From positions 1 to 24,925 of the forward strand of contig JBAZNF010000018.1 of the NCBI GenBank assembly GCA_041649335.1: a DNA stretch of 24,925 nt. The letters are read 5' to 3'. Under the pieces are notes generated by a model. It saw nothing but the letters and a program-made list of their open reading frames with translations. It was not told where the DNA came from and did not search any database. Below are positions 6,981-14,123 of this stretch, one piece after another. Positions within the stretch are counted from its first letter, which is position 1. Each line of letters begins with the position of its first letter. Position numbers and translations under genes: made by a program. This DNA comes from JBAYGJ01 sp041649335. Lineage in GTDB: Bacteria; Patescibacteriota; Patescibacteriia; UBA10025; JAHIVO01.

Positions 6981-7967
6981 ATGCCATTTGATGTAATTAC
7001 CATCGGCTCAGCTTTCAAAGACGTATATCTCTTCAGCAAGAAGTTCCGTGTGCTGAAGAACGCCAAGATGATCACCGGCGAGATGGAATGTTTTGCGTTC
7101 GGTACGAAGATCGAACTGGAAGATGTCCATATGGAAATCGGCGGGGGGGCGGTCAATACGGCCGCCACGTTCAAGAAGCAGGGGTTTAAGGTGGGCTGTC
7201 TGGCCCGTATCGGTCGGGACAGTGCCGGCGAGGACGTACGTCAATACATTAAAAAATACGGTATCGGGGATTTACTCGTATATGACAAAAACCGGCGTAC
7301 CGCCCAGTCGGTCGTGTTTTTAGCGCCGAATGGCGAACGGACAATTCTGGTGTACCGGGGCGCGGCACATGACTATAAATCGACAGACATTAATCCGGTT
7401 ATTACGAAGACAAGGTGGCTGTACGTCACGTCGTTGGCCGGCCGGATGGACGTACTGAAAAAAATTCTACGCATGGCAAAGAGCACGGATATCAAGGTTG
7501 CATTGAACCCCGGTAAGCTGGAAGTTAAAAATTCTTTGAAGTTGCTGAGGTTGTTGAAAAACGTTGATGTGCTGATCATGAACAATGAGGAGGCGTCGAT
7601 CTTGACCGGTACGACGTCGGGTAACGAACGCCACTACCTGTCGGTATTGCGCCAAGCATGCCCGGGAATCATCGTTGTTACCAAGGGAAACCGTGGTTCA
7701 GACGTGCTGTTGAATGACATTTTGCATCATGTTATAATTAAACCGATCAAAGCAGTGGATACTACGGGTGCCGGGGACGCGTTTGGTTCTGGTTTTGTAG
7801 CCGGCATTGTCAGGTTTCATGGCGATGTTACACGGAGCCTGCAGTTGGCCTGCAATAACGCTGCCGGCGAGGTGGAACAGTTGGGCGCCAAAAACGGCAT
7901 TGTCGGACGGCGGGGACCCTGGAGAAAGGTAAAAATGACTATCAAGAAAAATTATTTCCCTTTATAA
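6981..7967 (+). CDS. PfkB-family carbohydrate/nucleoside kinase
   Basis: A 328-aa ribokinase-fold kinase. The N-terminal signature is GGGAVNTAATFKKQGFKVG (54-72), followed by the ARIGRD block. The C-terminal signature is DTTGAGDAFGSGF (260-272) with the catalytic base Asp266 and the GAGD anion hole. Members phosphorylate ribose, fructose, nucleosides or related sugars; the substrate is not determinable here. The neighbouring pentose phosphate genes make a pentose, hexose or nucleoside substrate plausible. ATG 6981 has no Shine-Dalgarno sequence, whereas the relic start 180 bp upstream does, which hints that gene order or start usage was rearranged here. The following cupredoxin gene starts 17 bp after the stop. 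Confidence 0.92.
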   Translation: MPFDVITIGSAFKDVYLFSKKFRVLKNAKMITGEMECFAFGTKIELEDVHMEIGGGAVNTAATFKKQGFKVGCLARIGRDSAGEDVRQYIKKYGIGDLLVYDKNRRTAQSVVFLAPNGERTILVYRGAAHDYKSTDINPVITKTRWLYVTSLAGRMDVLKKILRMAKSTDIKVALNPGKLEVKNSLKLLRLLKNVDVLIMNNEEASILTGTTSGNERHYLSVLRQACPGIIVVTKGNRGSDVLLNDILHHVIIKPIKAVDTTGAGDAFGSGFVAGIVRFHGDVTRSLQLACNNAAGEVEQLGAKNGIVGRRGPWRKVKMTIKKNYFPL

Positions 7968-7973
7968 AGTAAC

Positions 7974-7984
7974 TATAATTGATT
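7974..7984 (+). promoter_or_regulatory. -10 box immediately upstream of the cupredoxin start
   Basis: TATAAT (7974-7979) ends 5 nt before ATG 7985, so transcription would start at or next to the start codon, giving a leaderless mRNA. No good -35 was found. The TTG at 7979 that opens the longer frame overlaps the -10 box and is therefore unlikely to be the start. Confidence 0.5.
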
Positions 7985-8404
7985 ATGAGTAGGAACGCAT
8001 CAATACTTATCGTCGTCATTCTCGTGGTCATAATTGCCGGCCTGCTCGGCTGGTATTTCCTGAAAGAAACGCCAACTAACGAAAACCTGAACAAGACGGT
8101 CAATTCCATCAATTCAGTGACCATAACACGGCCGCCGGCCAAAACTGTCTGGATCATGGAAGGCAGCTTCAACCCTTCAGTCGTCACGATCGCTACCGGC
8201 GAGACAGTAACATGGGTGAACAAAGATGATGCCCAGCGCCAGGTACAAGCTGACCCGCATCCGTCCGGCACTTCACTGCCAGCCCTGATGTCCGATCCGC
8301 TGAGCATAGATGGGACATATTCGTTCACTTTTACTGATGCTGGTGAATACACGTATCACGATCACCTGAATCCGATAAAAAGCGGCAAAATCATCGTAAA
8401 ATAA
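7985..8404 (+). CDS. Membrane-anchored cupredoxin-like protein
   Basis: A 139-aa protein with a single N-terminal membrane anchor (residues 6-25, very hydrophobic) and an extracytoplasmic cupredoxin domain (about 55-139). Family marks are GETVTWVNKDD, ADPHPSG, the YSFTFTDAGEY strand, then YHDHLNP and a closing SGKIIVK. The usual blue-copper Cys is absent: the loop reads YHDHLNP with His125 and His127. The first His ligand of the related N-x-D-x-x-x-H pattern is replaced by Arg/Gln (DDAQRQV). Copper binding may thus be non-blue or lost. The start was set at ATG 7985 from the -10 position. A terminator follows at 8420-8447. The gene lies in the same direction as, and 17 bp after, the kinase. 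Confidence 0.83.
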   Translation: MSRNASILIVVILVVIIAGLLGWYFLKETPTNENLNKTVNSINSVTITRPPAKTVWIMEGSFNPSVVTIATGETVTWVNKDDAQRQVQADPHPSGTSLPALMSDPLSIDGTYSFTFTDAGEYTYHDHLNPIKSGKIIVK

Positions 8405-8419
8405 CCTGATTTTTTCTGG

Positions 8420-8447
8420 AAAAGGCGGATAACCCATCCGTCTTTTT
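8420..8447 (+). terminator. Rho-independent terminator after the cupredoxin gene
   Basis: Stem GGCGGAT (8424-8430) with ATCCGTC (8436-8442), one G-U pair, 5-nt loop, flanked by A-U pairs and ending in a five-T run (8443-8447). It lies 15 bp after the cupredoxin stop. Confidence 0.8.
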
Positions 8448-8459
8448 CATAGGTGCCCT

Positions 8460-9962
8460 ATGGTCAAACGTTTGCTAAAAAGAATTCCGGAATACCGGCA
8501 ATACCGCCTGTTGGAAATATTCCCCGGCGCCATGGTGTGGGTGACTTTTGTCCTGGCGATAGCGCTGTCGTTTATCAGGCCGGTGTGGGCCATTTTTTTC
8601 ATCATTGTTTTTGATTTCTATTGGCTGGTCAGGATTCTCTACATGCTCTTCTTTATGATAACGTCGTTCCGGCGGTATCGGCAAACCATCAAACAGGACT
8701 GGAGGAAAAAAGTAGAGCAACTTCCTGACTGGGATCAGTATTACCACGCCGTCTTTTACCCGACCTATAAGGAGCCGATCGAGGTCATTCGTGGCAGTCT
8801 GGCGTCATTGGTACAGAATAATTACCCTTTGGATCGGTTTATTGTCGTCCTGGCCGGGGAGGAAAAGGACCGCGAGCATTTTACGGCGCTATCCGAAACG
8901 CTACGCCGGGAAATGGGGGGGAGTTTTTTTAAGTTTCTCGTGACCCTCCATCCGTCCGGCATAGAAGGGGAGATGCCCGGAAAGGGCTCAAATATCGCCT
9001 GGGCCGGCCATCGGGTGAAGGATCTGTTGGACGAACTGCATATCCCGTATGACAAAGTCATCGCTTCCGCGTTTGATGCGGATACCTGTGTACATCCGCA
9101 ATATTTTTCTTATTTAACCTATACGTATGCCACTCATCCGAACCCGACGCATGCCAGTTACCAGCCGCTGGCCGTGTTCAATAACAATGTCTGGGAATCG
9201 CCGGCATTGACGCGCGTCATCTCTTACAGTACGACTTTTTGGCTGATGACGGAGCAGGTCCGGCCGGAACGCCTGTTTACGTTTTCATCGCACAGCATGA
9301 GTTTCCAGGCGCTCGTTGAGGTCGGATTTTGGCAAAGCGACATTGTCACGGAGGATTCGCGTATTTGCCTGCAGTGCATCATGGAGTATGACGGTAATTA
9401 TGAAGTGGTGCCGTTGCATATTCCCGTGTCCATGGACGTGGTAGTCGGGCATACGTTTTGGGAGACAGTCAAAAGCCAGTATGTCCAGCAGAGGCGTTGG
9501 GCTTATGGGGTGGAAAATTTTCCGTATATGGTTTGGAATTTTACCCGGAATACAAGCATGCCGTTTCTCCAAAAAATGCGGTATATATTCAACCAGGGAG
9601 AAGGCGTGTATTCCTGGGCCACGGCGCCCATACTGATTTTTATCCTGGGCCACCTGCCTATCTGGCTGGCAAATTATCAGGGCTCGACGTCAGTAGTGAC
9701 CCAGAACGCGCCGCATATACTCAGTTGGATAATGAATGCGGCCATGATCGGCTTGCTGACGCAGGCAGTACTGTCCACGCGGCTGCTGCCGCCGAAACCA
9801 AAAAATTACCCCAATTGGAAGTTAGTCATTATGGTGCTCCAGTGGATTTTGATCCCGGTCACGTTGATTGTCTTCGGCTCCATACCGGCCACTGACGCCC
9901 AAACGCGCCTGATGCTCGGCAAATATCTCGGGTTCCAGGTAACTAAAAAAGTAAGAAAATAG
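8460..9962 (+). CDS. Family 2 glycosyltransferase, cellulose synthase-like membrane protein
   Basis: A 500-aa processive-type GT2 enzyme. Two N-terminal membrane segments (about 24-40 and 43-70) precede the cytoplasmic catalytic domain (about 95-370), and several C-terminal membrane segments follow (about 383-403, 418-440, 455-476). Catalytic motifs are FDADTC (205-210, UDP-sugar/metal DxD), VTEDS (296-300, general base) and QQRRW (343-347, acceptor-side QxxRW). The product is probably an exported polysaccharide or a lipid-linked sugar; it cannot be narrowed further. A weak AGGTG lies 4 nt upstream of the ATG. It stands alone between a terminator (8420-8447) and a palindrome followed by a convergent gene. 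Confidence 0.9.
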   Translation: MVKRLLKRIPEYRQYRLLEIFPGAMVWVTFVLAIALSFIRPVWAIFFIIVFDFYWLVRILYMLFFMITSFRRYRQTIKQDWRKKVEQLPDWDQYYHAVFYPTYKEPIEVIRGSLASLVQNNYPLDRFIVVLAGEEKDREHFTALSETLRREMGGSFFKFLVTLHPSGIEGEMPGKGSNIAWAGHRVKDLLDELHIPYDKVIASAFDADTCVHPQYFSYLTYTYATHPNPTHASYQPLAVFNNNVWESPALTRVISYSTTFWLMTEQVRPERLFTFSSHSMSFQALVEVGFWQSDIVTEDSRICLQCIMEYDGNYEVVPLHIPVSMDVVVGHTFWETVKSQYVQQRRWAYGVENFPYMVWNFTRNTSMPFLQKMRYIFNQGEGVYSWATAPILIFILGHLPIWLANYQGSTSVVTQNAPHILSWIMNAAMIGLLTQAVLSTRLLPPKPKNYPNWKLVIMVLQWILIPVTLIVFGSIPATDAQTRLMLGKYLGFQVTKKVRK

Positions 9963-10010
9963 CGCGTGGCCAGTTGCTTATAGCACGTAGCTGTTAGTTT
10001 TAGTTATTTT

Positions 10011-10165
10011 CGAAACAACAGATGATGAATATCCAATGTACTGATATCCAATAACCAATCAAATCCCAATGACTAATGCGTAATTATTTGAGCATTAGGT
10101 ATTTAGTCATTGAACATCTATTGGATATTGGGATTTGAGAATTAATTACACGATGATTCGTTTCG
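10011..10165. repeat. Long imperfect palindrome (element B) between convergent genes
   Basis: Outer words CGAAAC (10011-10016) and GTTTCG (10160-10165) enclose several perfect inverted words: ATATCCAATA (10044-10053) with TATTGGATAT (10119-10128), CAAATCCCAAT (10060-10070) with ATTGGGATTTG (10127-10137), CAATGACTA (10067-10075) with TAGTCATTG (10104-10112), and an inner CTAATGC/GCATTAG hairpin (10073-10079 with 10092-10098). Some pairings are mutually exclusive, so the words look shuffled. It fills the 224-bp gap between the GT2 gene and the convergent hydrolase and could end transcription from both sides. Confidence 0.7.
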
Positions 10166-10186
10166 TGTTTTGAAGCGACTATTGAG

Positions 10187-10810
10187 TTATTCTTCAATCA
10201 ATTTTTTGAACAGGTCGAACGTCTGAATCGGCCGGCCTTGGTATTCAGTCAGGACGTTGGTCATGAATTGGCCGTGCCTGACCTTTGGCAGGACCACATT
10301 TTTAACGTCCGGCAGGTGTTTTTTGCCGAACCCCATATAGAGGGTACGGTTGGCAAAATCTATGTAATTATCCTCGGGAGAATATACGTTTATTCGCAGG
10401 ATATGGCCGGGCATGTTTAAATTGATTGGCTGGTGAGGTGTGGCAATGTAGATGATTTTTTTGACTTTATTCGGGTGTTTGGCCAGGCGGACGCCGTAAT
10501 CAGCTACGTTGCCACCCATGCTTTTGGCGAATAAAATAAGTCGATGGTGGCTGCACGCATCAATAAAAGCAGCCAATTTTCTTGCGGCTAAAAGCACGGA
10601 AGTCGCTGAGACACCACCAGTCCAATCAAACACGGAGACTGGTATTGAGGCCATATTTTCCAGCCAGTCGCTGAAAATCGGCACCCAGGCCCGACCTTGG
10701 TTACTGATGGCGATGCCGAACCGGTCGTAGTAATATTTTTTTAGGAAAGGGTCCAGCAGTTTCGGATGCTTGGTCTTTGCGCCGGGGATGATGACGACAT
10801 GGCCGACCAT
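10187..10810 (-). CDS. Alpha/beta-hydrolase-like protein downstream of fmt
   Basis: A 207-aa protein with an alpha/beta-hydrolase layout. MVGHVVIIPGAK is strand 1 with the oxyanion-hole turn. LILFAKSMGGNVAD contains the nucleophile elbow with Ser97; the usual first Gly of G-x-S-x-G is Ala. A later Asp in PEDNYIDF and a late His in KVRHGQF are candidates for the rest of the triad. I set the start at ATG 10810, 4 nt after the fmt stop, because a longer frame would run 48 codons back into fmt without family-like sequence. The tight spacing implies a def-fmt-hydrolase operon. No signal peptide is seen; the substrate is unknown. Confidence 0.72.
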   Translation of the reverse strand: MVGHVVIIPGAKTKHPKLLDPFLKKYYYDRFGIAISNQGRAWVPIFSDWLENMASIPVSVFDWTGGVSATSVLLAARKLAAFIDACSHHRLILFAKSMGGNVADYGVRLAKHPNKVKKIIYIATPHQPINLNMPGHILRINVYSPEDNYIDFANRTLYMGFGKKHLPDVKNVVLPKVRHGQFMTNVLTEYQGRPIQTFDLFKKLIEE

Positions 10811-10814
10811 GGCA

Positions 10815-11780
10815 TTATGACAATACCGTTTGTTTAAATCCCGGGTATCCCTTGGTGAATTCCCCGGTGGGAAGCGGTTTTTTGCCTTCGAGCTGGACTT
10901 CAATGAGATCCAAGGTCCCTTGGCCGCATCCGACGATGATATGGCCGTTATCAACTGCCGTTTGTCCAGGCAGCAGTCGGTGGCCAGTATCGACCAGTTT
11001 GGCGGAAAGAATCTTCAAGCGCAATTCTGTTGAATTCGATGTAGTGGGTTTCCAAAAGCAATACGCGCCGGGCCATGGCGTGTAGGCACGGATCTGCCGG
11101 TCAATCTCTGCCGCGGATTTTTTCCACTCAATCCGGCCGTCGGTTTTATCGATAATTTTGGTCAATGACGCTTGGGCGTTATCTTGCGGCACAGGTTGTA
11201 TTTCGCCGGTGAGGTAGGGGAGGAGAGATCGCTTGATGAGTTCCGTCCCGAGTTGGCTAAGCCGGTCATGCAGTGTGGCAAAGTTTTCGTCCGGTGCGAG
11301 CGGGACTTTCTCCTGTGCAATGGACGGTCCAGTGTCCAACCCGGCGTCGATCTTCATAAGCGTGACGCCGGTTTCCTGTTCGCCGTTTAAAATCGCCGCC
11401 TGGATGGGCGAGGCGCCACGGTATTTCGGCAGCAATGAAGCATGGATATTCAGCCAGCCATGAGGGGGGATGTCCAGCAAATTGGCCGGGATGATCTTGC
11501 CATACGCGACGACTATACATACGTCAGGCGTGACAGACTTGAATTGTTCCAGAAATACATTACTTTTTATAGAAGTCGGCTGCCATACCGGCAGGTTATT
11601 TTTTACCGACCAGGCTTTGACCGGTGGAGGAGTCAGCGTTTGCTTGCGCCCGACTGGCTTGTCCGGCTGGGTAACGACGCTTACAAGATGAATAAAACGT
11701 AAATCAGCCAATGCGGATAAAACAGGTACCGCAAAGTCAGGCGTACCAAAAAAAATTGTTTTATAAGTTTTTTGGCTCAT
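10815..11780 (-). CDS. fmt: Methionyl-tRNA formyltransferase
   Basis: A 321-aa enzyme that formylates initiator Met-tRNA using 10-formyl-tetrahydrofolate. The N-terminal catalytic domain has FFGTPDFAVPVL, and NIHASLLPKYRGASPI (111-126) with catalytic Asn111 and His113. Asp149 in GLDTG is the third catalytic residue. The C-terminal OB-like domain follows from about residue 210 (RIEWKKSAAEIDRQIRA, then TPWPGAYC). It overlaps the 3' end of def by 20 bp, giving translational coupling of the formylation and deformylation enzymes. Length is normal for the family. Confidence 0.96.
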   Translation of the reverse strand: MSQKTYKTIFFGTPDFAVPVLSALADLRFIHLVSVVTQPDKPVGRKQTLTPPPVKAWSVKNNLPVWQPTSIKSNVFLEQFKSVTPDVCIVVAYGKIIPANLLDIPPHGWLNIHASLLPKYRGASPIQAAILNGEQETGVTLMKIDAGLDTGPSIAQEKVPLAPDENFATLHDRLSQLGTELIKRSLLPYLTGEIQPVPQDNAQASLTKIIDKTDGRIEWKKSAAEIDRQIRAYTPWPGAYCFWKPTTSNSTELRLKILSAKLVDTGHRLLPGQTAVDNGHIIVGCGQGTLDLIEVQLEGKKPLPTGEFTKGYPGFKQTVLS

Positions 11781-12240
11781 GTGGGAGTATGCCCTTGGTA
11801 ATTTTTTTTGTCCGGTCTATAAATAATACGCCGTCCAAATGGTCCACTTCATGAAGCGCAATCCGCGCGAACATGCCACGAGCTTTGATGGTAAGGGGGT
11901 TCCCCTTGCGGTCAAGGGCATTAATAACCAGGGAGCGGTGCCGTTTGACAAGTCCGTACACGCCGGGGACGGACAAGCATCCCTCTTCCGCCACATCCTT
12001 GCGGAAAGATTTGCGGGAAAGTACAGGGTTAATGAGCGGCAGTGGACCGTCTTTGGTGCTGATGACTATAATGCGCTTGAGGATATTGACCTGCGTAGCT
12101 GCCAGACCCACGCCATCTTTGGTTTGCATGGTAACAGAAAGCTCATCAATGAATTTTTTCAGTGACGGTATTTCCTCAGCCTTTACTTCTGAGGCCCGTT
12201 GGCGCAGCGTTTTATGCGGATGAGTAATAATAGTAAGCAT
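11761..12240 (-). CDS. def: Peptide deformylase
   Basis: A 159-aa metalloenzyme that removes the N-formyl group from nascent proteins. All three signature motifs are present: GVGLAATQ (43-50), EEGCLS (85-90) with metal-ligand Cys88, and HEVDHLDG (130-137) with metal ligands His130 and His134 and catalytic Glu131. ATG 12240 gives the family-like start MLTIITHP; the longer frame to 12423 adds a non-homologous 61-residue leader and crosses the divergent promoter region. It is the first gene of def-fmt-hydrolase. No Shine-Dalgarno sequence is seen. Confidence 0.96.
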   Translation of the reverse strand: MLTIITHPHKTLRQRASEVKAEEIPSLKKFIDELSVTMQTKDGVGLAATQVNILKRIIVISTKDGPLPLINPVLSRKSFRKDVAEEGCLSVPGVYGLVKRHRSLVINALDRKGNPLTIKARGMFARIALHEVDHLDGVLFIDRTKKITKGILPHEPKNL

Positions 12241-12347
12241 ATATATAAAAGTAGAAAATAAGTGTTTTGTACCATCAAATGTATCTGAAATCGGAGAAAA
12301 AAGCAAGTAACGAGCCAAGTTGTCCATTTGGCTTTTTAATTGTAAAA

Positions 12348-12362
12348 TATAATTATATGCTA
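12348..12362 (+). promoter_or_regulatory. -10 box 9 nt before a start codon
   Basis: TATAAT (12348-12353) lies 9 nt before ATG 12363 and only 3 nt before the alternative ATG 12357. A transcript from it would start around 12360, so ATG 12363 is the usable start and the mRNA would be close to leaderless. No convincing -35 was found. Confidence 0.5.
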
Positions 12363-12980
12363 ATGCTGAAGTCTCAAATTTTATACATCCACGGCGGGGA
12401 CACTTTTCCGACCCATCAGGCATATCTGCGCATGCTCCGGACCAGGCAGGTCGATATTTTTAAGCTAGGTGGATGGAATGGCCCATATCTGGATAGAATG
12501 CTGGGAAAGAAATTCCACATTATTCGGCCACGCATGCCGTTGCAGGATAATGCCAAATACGCGGAATGGAAAATTCATTTTGAACGGTACATTCCCCAGT
12601 TAAGAAATAATGTTATTTTAATTGGTCAATCGCTAGGAGGGACGTTCTTAGCTAAATATTTATCGGAAAGTAAATTTCCAAAAAAGATTTTATCTACATA
12701 TCTGGTCTGTCCGCCGTATGATGATACGTTGCCCCACGAACGGCTGGTTGGTGGATTTCGGCTTAAATCGGATTTATCATTACTTCAGGCTAATAGTAAA
12801 AATCTGTACCTGTTATTTTCAAAAAATGACAACGTGGTGCCGATATCTCAGGCACAGAAGTATGCGGCCAAGCTGCCGCATGCTACAATGATCATATACA
12901 AGCACATTCCCGGTCATTTTCGCATAACCAAGTTCCCGGAGATTGTGAGGATGATCCGGAAAGACACGAGAGAAATGTAG
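12363..12980 (+). CDS. Alpha/beta hydrolase, RBBP9/YdeN-like
   Basis: A 205-aa serine hydrolase-fold protein. ILYIHGGDT is the first strand with the oxyanion loop, LIGQSLGGTF carries the nucleophile Ser90, SKNDNVVP holds the likely acid Asp, and IPGHFR the catalytic His. This arrangement, with a small size and an SKNDNVVPISQAQ block, is typical of the RBBP9/YdeN family, whose substrates are mostly unknown. The start was set from the -10 box: the longer frame opening at TTG 12267 lies in the promoter region. It is divergent from def and in the same direction as the DUF202-methyltransferase pair, 35 bp upstream of it. Confidence 0.85.
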   Translation: MLKSQILYIHGGDTFPTHQAYLRMLRTRQVDIFKLGGWNGPYLDRMLGKKFHIIRPRMPLQDNAKYAEWKIHFERYIPQLRNNVILIGQSLGGTFLAKYLSESKFPKKILSTYLVCPPYDDTLPHERLVGGFRLKSDLSLLQANSKNLYLLFSKNDNVVPISQAQKYAAKLPHATMIIYKHIPGHFRITKFPEIVRMIRKDTREM

Positions 12981-13015
12981 TTTACGTATACTTATTTATC
13001 GGTATTAATTATCCT

Positions 13016-13264
13016 ATGGACGAACAGACCACAAAACGGGACCATTATGCGAAACAACGAACGCATTTAGCCAATGAACGGACACTGCTGGCGTACTGGA
13101 GAACAGCTATGGCTTTTGTCGTTTTAGCCGGTTTCCTGTTCAAGTTTTTTGAGCAAACGTATTTGATCGTTATCGCGGCGTGCCTGGCAGTGTTTGGCAT
13201 TGGGCTGTTTGTTTACGGTTCGAAAAGATACGCCAGGTATAAGAAGACGATCCAAAACGAATAA
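13016..13264 (+). CDS. DUF202 (YidH-type) small membrane protein
   Basis: An 82-aa inner-membrane protein. The DUF202 hallmark LANERTLLAYWRTA (residues 18-31) leads into two membrane segments (about 32-48 and 50-68) with a short basic C-terminus (GSKRYARYKK). The function of the family is unresolved. Upstream, TTTACG and TATTAA with a 16-nt spacer end 7 nt before the ATG, a plausible leaderless promoter. The methyltransferase gene begins 2 nt after the stop, so the two are cotranscribed. Confidence 0.85.
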   Translation: MDEQTTKRDHYAKQRTHLANERTLLAYWRTAMAFVVLAGFLFKFFEQTYLIVIAACLAVFGIGLFVYGSKRYARYKKTIQNE

Positions 13265-13266
13265 TT

Positions 13267-13902
13267 ATGCCGACCAGCGTTTCCAACCAATTAAACGAAA
13301 TTGTCGAGTTGATCGTATTGACCAATCCAAAAGCCTTATTGGATATTGGCGTTGGTTTCGGTAAATACGGCCTGTTAGCCCGCGAATACCTGGAATATTG
13401 GGATGGACGGGGCAAATACCATGATTGGCAGCGCCGGATCGACGGCATCGAGGCGTTCCCGGCATACCTGACGCCGGTGCATGAATTCGTCTATTCAAAC
13501 ATGTACAAAGGGGATGCGTTGCAGATCCTGCCGACGCTGACCATGAAATACGATTTGGTACTGCTGATCGATATCCTGGAGCATTTTGCGCAAGATGACG
13601 GCCAAAAATTATTGAAAGAGTGCCTGCGAATATCCCGTAACGTGCTGGTCAGTACGCCAAAAGACATGGCCGTGCAGGCGGGAGCTTTTAATAACCCGTA
13701 TGAGGCGCATAAATTCCAATGGACACGTAAGCATTTACAGGTATACCCTGGCGCGTTTTTCGTGCGGAACGGATTGTCCAATATCGCATATTTCGGCCAG
13801 GATGCCGGAGCTATTCATAAAAAATTTATCCGTCGGCAGGTCGGCAGCCGGTACCCGTGGCTCAGGCACGTGACCAGATTGATAAATGGGAAACGGCCGT
13901 AG
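13267..13902 (+). CDS. SAM-dependent methyltransferase-like protein
   Basis: A 211-aa class I methyltransferase-fold protein. Motif I is LLDIGVGFGKYG (24-35), an acidic DGIEAF block is in the motif II position, and LLIDILEHF is the post-I/motif IV region. The rest (VLVSTPKD, then the HKFQWTRKHL block) resembles methyltransferases found in surface-polysaccharide clusters. The acceptor is unknown. It is immediately downstream of the DUF202 gene (2-bp gap). A strong promoter for a separate short transcript starts 10 bp after its stop. Confidence 0.82.
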   Translation: MPTSVSNQLNEIVELIVLTNPKALLDIGVGFGKYGLLAREYLEYWDGRGKYHDWQRRIDGIEAFPAYLTPVHEFVYSNMYKGDALQILPTLTMKYDLVLLIDILEHFAQDDGQKLLKECLRISRNVLVSTPKDMAVQAGAFNNPYEAHKFQWTRKHLQVYPGAFFVRNGLSNIAYFGQDAGAIHKKFIRRQVGSRYPWLRHVTRLINGKRP

Positions 13903-13911
13903 GGCTGATTA

Positions 13912-13939
13912 TTGACTGTTTAAATGTGAGGAGTATACT
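13912..13939 (+). promoter_or_regulatory. Strong sigma-70-like promoter
   Basis: TTGACT (13912-13917), 16-nt spacer, TATACT (13934-13939). The predicted start is about 13945-13947, two bases before a long RNA helix begins. It is one of the best -35/-10 pairs in the window and is not followed by a convincing coding frame. Confidence 0.7.
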
Positions 13940-13944
13940 GACAA

Positions 13945-14093
13945 TACTATTTATGCGCACATCCATAGTAATATCCCAATCATTCCTGTTTACGCTTTTA
14001 CTTACCGGCCCTCGGGGATCGGGATGTTTGGCGTATAGATAAACGACGTTAGTCATATAGCCAAAAGCCGGTCTCCAGCAGACCGGTGTTTTT
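13945..14093 (+). ncRNA. Candidate structured small RNA (6S-like rod?)
   Basis: About 149 nt bounded by the promoter at 13912-13939 and a terminator at 14067-14093, with no credible coding frame. It can fold into a long interrupted rod: an 11-bp closing helix 13948-13958 with 14031-14041 (two G-U pairs), a 6-bp helix ACATCC (13959-13964) with GGATGT (14022-14027), and a 5-bp helix ATCCC (13973-13977) with GGGAT (14015-14019), enclosing a large apical region. Size and shape recall 6S RNA, but no conserved 6S sequence is claimed. It might alternatively be an attenuated leader for the gene at 14124. Confidence 0.5.
14063..14093 (+). terminator. Rho-independent terminator of the small RNA
   Basis: Perfect stem CCGGTCT (14068-14074), loop CCAGC, AGACCGG (14080-14086), preceded by four As and followed by TGTTTTT. 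It lies 31 bp before the GTG of the next gene, so it ends the short transcript or attenuates read-through. Confidence 0.85.
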
Positions 14094-14109
14094 GTATAGT
14101 TCCTTCAAC

Positions 14110-14118
14110 AAGGAGGTG
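14110..14118 (+). promoter_or_regulatory. Near-perfect Shine-Dalgarno sequence deciding a GTG start
   Basis: AAGGAGGTG ends 5 nt before GTG 14124. It is the only full Shine-Dalgarno sequence in front of an intact gene in this window, and it supports the non-ATG start. Confidence 0.85.
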
Positions 14119-14123
14119 GAGCC

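Noticed and set aside
10811..10954. 48-codon N-terminal extension of the hydrolase reading back into fmt
   Set aside because: The extension is not hydrolase-like, and ATG 10810 lies just 4 nt after the fmt stop, which is the usual coupled arrangement.
12241..12423. 61-codon N-terminal extension of def
   Set aside because: It crosses the divergent intergenic region and the start of the opposite gene; peptide deformylases begin at the MLTIITHP-like strand.
13857..14042. 61-codon plus-strand frame overlapping the methyltransferase end and the small-RNA region
   Set aside because: It starts inside the methyltransferase gene, lacks a ribosome site, and its composition looks random; the region is better explained by a structured RNA.
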